Source of the DNA: Bacteroidales bacterium
GTDB lineage: Bacteria > Bacteroidota > Bacteroidia > Bacteroidales > UBA10428
Length of the DNA stretch: 10,960 bases
Assembly (NCBI GenBank): GCA_003508755.1
Contig: DNTK01000409.1
Coordinates: forward strand, 1-10,960
Direction: 5' to 3'
Below, piece by piece: positions 6,151-10,960 of this stretch. Made by a program: the position numbers and the translations under genes. The notes below the pieces were generated by a model. It did not search any database and was not told where the DNA came from. It worked only from the letters and a program-made list of their open reading frames with translations. How positions within the stretch are numbered: position 1 is the stretch's first letter; every line of letters begins with the position of its first letter.

Positions 6151-7464
6151 TTAGTCTTCATGCTCCCAGATTTCTCGGTACACAGCTCCACGGAAAGCAT
6201 CACTCGGAGTAACCCGCATGTCAAAAAGTTGTGTCATTATCAGACCTACAAACTTTCTCTTTGTATCAATCCAGAAATAGGTTCCTTCATAGCCGCCACC
6301 AACCCATAATCCGCCTTCACCAATTTCCAAGGCACGCAGGGTATCACCGGTAACCCAAAGGTTATATCCGTTATATCCCCAGGGATTGTCGAGTTGTGTA
6401 TGCGGACTGGCAATAAGTTCTATTGTTTCTTCATCGAGGAGGCGATAACCATTGAGCTCTCCTTTATTTAAAAGCATACGGGCAAAATCAGCATAACCAT
6501 CGGTAGTAGCTACCATTCCTTCCCCACCCAGGTAAAGTATATTCGATTGATCATAGAGTGGCAAACTACCTCCTAGAACCCTATTCTTATTATTGGCAGT
6601 TAGTTTAGTTAGTGAATCTCCACCTAAGGTTCTTGGTGGCAACAATGTTGTCTCGGCGAGCTTATATTGCAAACCCTCAATATTCATTGGTCGGGTTATT
6701 CTTTCTTCAACAAGTGTTTTAAGTGACTTTCCGGTAACTCTTTCTGCTACAATTCCCAAAACAGTGGTATTTACTCCATAATGATATGCTTCTCCCGGCT
6801 GATTTACCAAAGGAAACTTGGAAAGTACCTGTACCATAACATCTGTATTTTTGGCTTGGAAGATATTGCTTTTCAGTTGCAACGAATCAAGACATGAATA
6901 ATTTGTCCATGGATAGTAAAAACCGGCTTCATGATTTAACAAATGCTCAATGGTCATTACTTCTGTCATGGGAACTAGTTTTAGGGGACAAGCCGAATTG
7001 CGCTCACCCCATGGAATATCATTCACATTTTGCCCATCGTTTGTAACTGCAACCTGCAGCGACTCAAACTCGGGGATATAGTTTATAACTGGGTCATCAA
7101 GATTTAATAGGCCATCCTCAACCAGATCCATGGCAACCGAAATGGTCACGATTTTACTCATCGACCATACCCTGAACCAGGTATTCTTATCCAATGTTAA
7201 ATCAGGATAAAGATTTGTATTAATTGCACTATGTTCATAGAGCACCTCACCATTGATTCCTTCAATTCTGGCATATAAGAAGGGTACACTTTTCTGATTA
7301 ACCAGCGAATCAATACTTGCATCAATAGCCTTATTATCCTTTAGAAATTCTAGTGATTGAGTATTCCCTGCATCTTTACATGCGGATAAAGACAAAATTA
7401 AAGTCAGAAGGAATACAGTTGTCAGATCTTTCAGATTCAGATTAAACTTTTTTTGTTCTGGCAT
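6151..7464 (-). CDS. Lipoprotein serine hydrolase, beta-lactamase/CubicO fold (PF00144)
   Basis: A 437-residue exported lipoprotein. Signal sequence LTTVFLLTLILSLSAC ends in the lipobox LSAC with Cys29 as the acylated residue, so it is anchored in an envelope membrane. The catalytic domain shows SMSK (101-104), the SxxK pair with Ser101 nucleophile and Lys104; YHYGVNTTVLG (227-237), with Tyr229 as the likely second catalytic residue; and WVGGGYEGTYFWID (387-400), the third motif with Gly in place of the penicillin-binding KTG. EHLLNHEAGFYY (173-184) and GGEGMVAT (313-320) are also standard. The motif variants match esterase or peptidase-like CubicO/EstB-type members rather than AmpC, so calling it an antibiotic-resistance beta-lactamase would be unsafe. 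A good promoter lies 50 bases upstream; nitroreductase follows after 55 bases. Confidence 0.9.
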   Translation of the reverse strand: MPEQKKFNLNLKDLTTVFLLTLILSLSACKDAGNTQSLEFLKDNKAIDASIDSLVNQKSVPFLYARIEGINGEVLYEHSAINTNLYPDLTLDKNTWFRVWSMSKIVTISVAMDLVEDGLLNLDDPVINYIPEFESLQVAVTNDGQNVNDIPWGERNSACPLKLVPMTEVMTIEHLLNHEAGFYYPWTNYSCLDSLQLKSNIFQAKNTDVMVQVLSKFPLVNQPGEAYHYGVNTTVLGIVAERVTGKSLKTLVEERITRPMNIEGLQYKLAETTLLPPRTLGGDSLTKLTANNKNRVLGGSLPLYDQSNILYLGGEGMVATTDGYADFARMLLNKGELNGYRLLDEETIELIASPHTQLDNPWGYNGYNLWVTGDTLRALEIGEGGLWVGGGYEGTYFWIDTKRKFVGLIMTQLFDMRVTPSDAFRGAVYREIWEHED

Positions 7465-7513
7465 TGCTTAGTAATTTATTTGGGTTGTTTAAAATGATTT
7501 CGAAACAGATAGT

Positions 7514-7543
7514 TAAATATAAGTACCCACGTAGGTAATACAA
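7514..7543 (-). promoter_or_regulatory. Promoter of the serine hydrolase gene
   Basis: On the minus strand TTG (7543-7541) is followed after 19 bases by TATATTTA (7521-7514), one base off TAnnTTTG. The predicted start of transcription leaves a leader of roughly 40 bases before the ATG at 7464. Confidence 0.6.
7524..7537 (-). repeat. 14-bp near-palindrome inside the serine hydrolase promoter
   Basis: Minus-strand TACCTACGTGGGTA is symmetric at six of seven pairs. It lies between the -33 and -7 elements, the classic place for a repressor site. The role is inferred from its position and symmetry; no regulator gene is adjacent. Confidence 0.4.
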
Positions 7544-7662
7544 TTCTGTTTCTAGGACATTTCAATATTTAAATACACGGTGGCAAAAGCCTGGAAACTA
7601 ATTTTTAAACCAATAAATTGCTTTTACAACTAATTGATAGTGTGATAATAGGTGCTCAATAG

Positions 7663-8307
7663 TTATTTTCTGTCCCTTTTTGATTTATACTTATCATGTA
7701 ATCCAACACCATTTAAAATCATAGGTATATATTTCTTTATTCTGGATATGTGGGTATCAGATTTCTTAGGTTGAGAAAAATAGAGAATGTAGCCACGTTG
7801 CCGACCGGGTGTTAATGATTCGAAAGCTGATTTTAAAAGAGGATCTTCGTTAAGGATCTTCTCCAATTCCTCAGGAAGAGGTTCGGGCTCCTTTTTAAAC
7901 TCAACCTTTAAACCAGCTTTTTCAACCTCAATAGCTTCGAAGATATACGCTTTTAGAACAGCTTCAAGTTTCACTATTTGCTGTACATCCGTAAATTTTA
8001 TATAACGTGATGCCTGGGAATTCTCTCCTGGTTTAACCAACAAGCCATGTTCATCATTTAACAGGGAACCTTTGAAAAAACTAATAGCACAATAATCCTT
8101 AAATGCACTTACCAGTAGAATGTTTTTGTTTTGATGGGTATAGCATGGCACACCCCACTTCAATTCTTCAGTTAATCCACAATCGAGCACAAGGATTCTT
8201 AACTGTTTTAGTTCGTTGGGCCAGTTGTGCACTTTGCAATCTGGTGTGCCACCAAGAGGGCATCGCCCACATCCATCTCTTAAATATGTGTCTACCTTAA
8301 GCTTCAT
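7663..8307 (-). CDS. DUF1801 / YdeI-OmdA family protein with N-terminal Cys cluster
   Basis: A 214-residue cytosolic protein with three parts. The N-terminus (1-29) holds DGCGRCPLGG and DCKVHNW, with Cys13, Cys16, Cys24 and His27 well placed to bind a metal. Residues about 30-118 form a DUF1801 (YdhG-like) domain, with ELKWGVPCYTHQNKNILLVSAFKDY as its core. Residues about 145-205 are the YdeI/OmpD-associated helical domain: LPEELEKILNEDPLLKSAFESL, then TPGRQRGYILYFSQPKKSDT. The family is sometimes labelled bacteriocin-protection, but the molecular role is not established. It begins 4 bases after the tag stop codon, so the two are almost surely co-transcribed. Confidence 0.85.
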   Translation of the reverse strand: MKLKVDTYLRDGCGRCPLGGTPDCKVHNWPNELKQLRILVLDCGLTEELKWGVPCYTHQNKNILLVSAFKDYCAISFFKGSLLNDEHGLLVKPGENSQASRYIKFTDVQQIVKLEAVLKAYIFEAIEVEKAGLKVEFKKEPEPLPEELEKILNEDPLLKSAFESLTPGRQRGYILYFSQPKKSDTHISRIKKYIPMILNGVGLHDKYKSKRDRK

Positions 8308-8311
8308 TTTA

Positions 8312-8881
8312 TTAATCGAATTGCTGAACCTGTTTGTATCTGAAGCAGTCAGTTAGATGGTCATTTACCATTCCCGTAGCCTGCATATGGGCATAAATCA
8401 CCGTTGAGCCAACAAATTTAAATCCACGCTTTTTTAAGTCCTTGCTAATGGCATCTGATAGTTCAGTTTTGGCTGGTAATTCACTCAGTGAAGTAAAAGT
8501 ATTTTGGATGGGTTTACCCTCAACAAATCCCCAAATATATTTACTAAAGCTGCCGAACTCCTCCTGCACCCGAATAAAAGCTTGTGCATTGTTCACGGTT
8601 GCCCGAATTTTTAATTTATTTCTTATGATTCCTGCATTCTGCAGAAGCTCCTGAATTTTCTCTTCTGAATAAGCAGCAATTATTTTATAGTCGAAGTTAT
8701 CAAAAGCTACTCTGAAGTTTTCTCTCTTGCGGAGTATTGTTATCCAGCTAAGGCCGGCCTGGAAAGTCTCAAGTATCAGGAACTCGAAAATGGTTTCATC
8801 ATCAAAAACGGGTTTTCCCCATTCCTTGTCGTGGTATTGGTTATATAACGGGTCGTTACCTGCCCATTCGCATCGGTTCAT
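8312..8881 (-). CDS. tag: DNA-3-methyladenine glycosylase I
   Basis: Base-excision repair enzyme that removes 3-methyladenine from alkylated DNA. The 189 residues line up with E. coli Tag almost position for position: MNRCEWAG with Cys4, YHDKEWG with His17, ETFQAGLSW with Glu38 and Trp46 in the base-recognition pocket, and MVNDHLTDCF with His175 and Cys179. Cys4, His17, His175 and Cys179 are the zinc-snap ligands that define the family. AGIIRNKLKI (83-92) lies in the helix-hairpin-helix part. The gene follows the HAD phosphatase gene after 70 bases; a TGTGTTTG at 8917-8910 is a poor -7 candidate. The YdeI-like gene follows after 4 bases. Confidence 0.97.
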   Translation of the reverse strand: MNRCEWAGNDPLYNQYHDKEWGKPVFDDETIFEFLILETFQAGLSWITILRKRENFRVAFDNFDYKIIAAYSEEKIQELLQNAGIIRNKLKIRATVNNAQAFIRVQEEFGSFSKYIWGFVEGKPIQNTFTSLSELPAKTELSDAISKDLKKRGFKFVGSTVIYAHMQATGMVNDHLTDCFRYKQVQQFD

Positions 8882-8951
8882 TTGTAGATGTTTTATTGGT
8901 AATACATATCAAACACAGGTATCTATGCATGGTTCATTATTGCTTTTAAGC

Positions 8952-9644
8952 CTATAATATCCCCTTTATCTCCTCCAAGGATTTTATTTGATAAGTAGCT
9001 TCTACTTCTGAAATGATACCATCGTGATTATACCAAATCTGATCCATCCCAAACTTTCCGGGGCCGATGACATCATTCTCCAGGTTATCTCCAATAAATA
9101 CGCTTTTATCTTTTCGGGCATTTACCGATTTTAGTGCTTCCTGGTATATTTTGCGTTGTGGTTTGGCAACATGAAGGGTATCGGATGTAAAAATCTTATT
9201 AAAATACGCTAATATTCCCCCCGACTTGAGTTTTTGTATTTGTGTTTCATAAAATCCGTTTGAAAGAATATACAACTTGTATTTATTATTCAGATAGTCT
9301 AGTATTTCTTTAGCATAAGGCATGAGTGCCGGCTTTAAAGGCGCGTTTGCAAGGTAATAATCGCTTAAAGCCATGACCAGAGATTCATCCTGGATATTAA
9401 AATCGGAAAGGAGCAATCGGAAACGTTCAAGGCGTAAATCAGGTTTAGAAATTTGCCTGTTCTCATATAGGCTCCATACCCTGATATTATGCCGCACATA
9501 ACTCGAAAGCCATTTATGTCTGTCGGCAATAACCTTGCTTAACTTAAAATGATCGATGAGCTCTAATAAGGTTGCCGATGAGTTGGCATCGAAATTCCAG
9601 AGGGTTCGATCCAGATCAAAAAATATGTGTTCGTATTTACGCAT
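8952..9644 (-). CDS. HAD-superfamily phosphatase, YjjG-like
   Basis: A 230-residue soluble phosphatase of the haloacid dehalogenase superfamily. Motif I is FFDLDRTLW (8-16) with nucleophile Asp10 and acid/base Asp12; motif II is ILSNG (126-130); motif III is Lys161 in HVAKPQRKIY; motif IV is FIGDNLENDVIGPGKFGM (183-200) with Asp186 and Asp191 for magnesium. The four-helix cap (about 17-100) is of C1 type. Length and motif spacing match the YjjG group, which dephosphorylates noncanonical pyrimidine nucleoside monophosphates; that substrate is by family resemblance only. It starts 8 bases after the gldB stop codon, so it is probably translated from the gldB transcript. Confidence 0.88.
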   Translation of the reverse strand: MRKYEHIFFDLDRTLWNFDANSSATLLELIDHFKLSKVIADRHKWLSSYVRHNIRVWSLYENRQISKPDLRLERFRLLLSDFNIQDESLVMALSDYYLANAPLKPALMPYAKEILDYLNNKYKLYILSNGFYETQIQKLKSGGILAYFNKIFTSDTLHVAKPQRKIYQEALKSVNARKDKSVFIGDNLENDVIGPGKFGMDQIWYNHDGIISEVEATYQIKSLEEIKGIL

Positions 9645-9652
9645 GCAAAAAC

Positions 9653-10669
9653 CTAAGGATTATACCTGGCTCCATTTAACACCTTTTGAAAATCGTTCTC
9701 AGCTGCAAGCTCTGAAAGGGTAAGATCTTTATTGCGCGACATGTATTTGTCAATTATCTGGTAACCAACCCAGACAGCTGCTCTTCCTGGTGAATCCCGG
9801 GTAAAATCTTTGGTGAACGGACCGGGTTCGATAAACTTATTAATTCTGAACTGATCGGTGGAAAATAACAATTTCTGTTCGAGGATATATTTCCACATTT
9901 CTTCTTCATTATTGTTGCAAAACTCTAACTCGTCGGATGTAAATCCCCAAAGTATGGTATCGTTTAACTCCGGGAGCAGAAGTTTTGTAATATAAACACC
10001 CCGAGCTTCATTTAGCATCTGCGAAAGAAAGTTGTTTTTAACTGGCTGATAATCGATATCAGAAACCACCCAGGCACGCAGAGCGTCCGAAACTATATAT
10101 TCCTTCTGCATTACTCTCCGAAGGTAGGCAGGAATGGGAGGATATACATTGCTGTAAAGGGGTTCGTTAGCACCTAAATATTTATCGAGACTGATACCTA
10201 ATACTCCTTTTGCGGCTACAACCGATTGGTTTAAACCTGAAATATAGGTATAAACCACCGGAGTTATGCTTTCAGGGAAATAGTATTGATAGCGCGATAG
10301 ACCCCTGGAAAGCAAGTTGCGTGTCTCTTTAAAATCTGTAAAAACAGTTTCTGCACGTTGATAAAATAAATAAATAGACCGTTCGGTGACAAATTTTGTA
10401 AGAAGCAGTTCATAATTCGGGTCGGAGGTATCGCCTATCTCAATAATGCGGTTTGTAAACAGCGGTAAAAAATCGGGATAGCTTAATGCAAATCTTTTGG
10501 CACTGTCTCTCAAGGCATACACATCCGTTTCAAAAAGAATTTTCTCAAACCGAACAACATCTACATCTGCATAAACTTCCTCAGGTGGAGCTTTTTCGCT
10601 TCTGCACGAGACAAGAACAACGAATAAAACTATTAGACTTGCTATCCACTCAATTTTAACATTTTTCAT
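9653..10669 (-). CDS. gldB: Gliding motility lipoprotein GldB
   Basis: An exported lipoprotein of 338 residues. The signal IASLIVLFVVLVSC has a lipobox LVSC with Cys22. The mature part starts with VYADVDVVRFEKILFETD, the typical GldB opening, and ends with GRAAVWVGYQIIDKYMSRN followed by LSELAAENDFQKVLNGARYNP (residues 295-338), strongly conserved in the family. GldB is needed for gliding in Flavobacterium johnsoniae and occurs widely in Bacteroidota, including species not known to glide; its biochemical role is unclear. The frame is open up to an ATG at 10702, but that ATG lies upstream of the predicted -7 box (10698-10691) and would put 11 polar residues before the signal peptide, so 10669 is chosen. 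The HAD phosphatase gene follows after 8 bases. Confidence 0.92.
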   Translation of the reverse strand: MKNVKIEWIASLIVLFVVLVSCRSEKAPPEEVYADVDVVRFEKILFETDVYALRDSAKRFALSYPDFLPLFTNRIIEIGDTSDPNYELLLTKFVTERSIYLFYQRAETVFTDFKETRNLLSRGLSRYQYYFPESITPVVYTYISGLNQSVVAAKGVLGISLDKYLGANEPLYSNVYPPIPAYLRRVMQKEYIVSDALRAWVVSDIDYQPVKNNFLSQMLNEARGVYITKLLLPELNDTILWGFTSDELEFCNNNEEEMWKYILEQKLLFSTDQFRINKFIEPGPFTKDFTRDSPGRAAVWVGYQIIDKYMSRNKDLTLSELAAENDFQKVLNGARYNP

Positions 10670-10690
10670 ATACGAACTTTTTTTGCATTC

Positions 10691-10698
10691 CAAAAATA
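10691..10698 (-). promoter_or_regulatory. -7 box of the gldB promoter
   Basis: Minus-strand TATTTTTG is a full match to TAnnTTTG, 21 bases before the ATG at 10669. The -33 half is not clear (a CTG lies about 18 bases upstream). It faces away from the rpmH promoter in the same intergenic region. Confidence 0.5.
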
Positions 10699-10829
10699 AC
10701 ATTATGCCCCTAAAAACAGATAGGGAAGTAACTTTTTATACATACATCTTTCTATACATGTGAAATACATTGTGTTACTTTACAACGGCAGGAAACAACA
10801 AACTGATATTTTTTCTAAAATATTTTTGG

Positions 10830-10848
10830 AATATGTTTGTTGCATATT
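10830..10848. repeat. Inverted repeat around the -33 element of rpmH
   Basis: AATATG (10830-10835) and CATATT (10843-10848) are perfect inverted copies 7 bases apart, and the spacer holds the TTTG -33 element. This could be an operator for the ribosomal protein gene, or chance in AT-rich DNA. Confidence 0.3.
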
Positions 10849-10866
10849 GAAAAAAAGATACCTTTG
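10836..10866 (+). promoter_or_regulatory. Promoter of rpmH
   Basis: TTTG (10836-10839), 19 bases, then TACCTTTG (10859-10866): a full match to both halves of the Bacteroidota consensus at ideal spacing. The leader to the ATG at 10912 would be about 35-40 bases. A second -7-like TATTTTTG at 10821-10828 has no matching -33. Confidence 0.8.
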
Positions 10867-10911
10867 CACTTCCAAAAAAACAGCGAAAAATAGAATTAAA
10901 AATATAGAACG

Positions 10912-10960
10912 ATGAAAAGGACATTTCAGCCATCGATAAGAAAAAGAAGAAATAAGCACG
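10912..10960 (+). CDS. rpmH: 50S ribosomal protein L34, N-terminal part, cut by window edge
   Basis: Sixteen residues are visible, MKRTFQPSIRKRRNKH. They match the near-invariant start of L34 (MKRTFQPS followed by a basic run ending in NKH). L34 is a small basic protein, usually 44-53 residues, that binds 23S rRNA in the large subunit. The remainder lies beyond the window. A consensus promoter sits about 45 bases upstream. Confidence 0.95.
   Translation, partial: MKRTFQPSIRKRRNKH

Noticed and set aside
6151..7464. Serine hydrolase as an AmpC-type antibiotic-resistance gene
   Set aside because: SxxK is present, but the second and third motifs (Tyr in YGVN before TTVLG, and VGGGYEGT instead of KTG) are those of esterase/CubicO-type members, and it is a lipoprotein. 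Fold assignment does not imply beta-lactam hydrolysis.
10738..10772. ATACAT repeats between gldB and rpmH
   Set aside because: Three short copies at irregular spacing in AT-rich DNA, not aligned with either promoter.
1..10960. tRNA, rRNA, CRISPR array, toxin-antitoxin or defence genes
   Set aside because: Both strands were read for these; no cloverleaf, regular repeat-spacer pattern or matching gene pair was seen.

Overview
The window reads as chromosomal DNA of a member of the Bacteroidota, probably an environmental Bacteroidales/Marinilabiliales-type bacterium. The evidence is a gliding-motility lipoprotein gene (gldB), a secreted protein with a C-terminal type IX secretion (T9SS) sorting domain, promoters of the Bacteroidota form TTG-N19-21-TAnnTTTG, little use of Shine-Dalgarno sites, a short-form phosphoglucose isomerase, and moderately AT-rich DNA. 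The order and genus are an inference.

Left part, plus strand (1-4025): the C-terminal part of a short-chain dehydrogenase cut by the window edge; a small zinc-ribbon protein of unknown function behind a well-formed promoter with an inverted repeat at the predicted start of transcription; then gpsA (glycerol-3-phosphate dehydrogenase) and pgi (glucose-6-phosphate isomerase), 19 bases apart and closed by a hairpin and a rho-independent terminator; then an AcpH-type acyl carrier protein phosphodiesterase. gpsA, acpH and the central pathway enzyme pgi supply carbon flow and lipid precursors, but only gpsA-pgi looks like one transcript.

Middle (4026-4764): about 740 bases with no convincing gene, holding a short unrecognised open frame on the minus strand, some small palindromes and repeated TTGCA motifs. 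It ends at a secreted T9SS-sorted protein (4765-5469, plus) whose main domain has no function I can name.

Right part, minus strand (10669 down to 5583): gldB and a YjjG-like HAD phosphatase (8 bases apart), then tag (3-methyladenine DNA glycosylase I) and a YdeI/DUF1801 protein (4 bases apart), then a lipoprotein serine hydrolase of the beta-lactamase/CubicO fold with its own promoter, and a small nitroreductase. At the right edge rpmH (ribosomal protein L34) begins on the plus strand, divergent from gldB, behind a near-consensus promoter.

Most of the window is ordinary housekeeping and accessory content. I found no phage, CRISPR array, complete insertion sequence, toxin-antitoxin pair or recognisable defence system. 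The points most worth a second look are the secreted domain protein, the zinc-ribbon protein with its dyad, the dyad inside the serine hydrolase promoter, and the long gene-free stretch.
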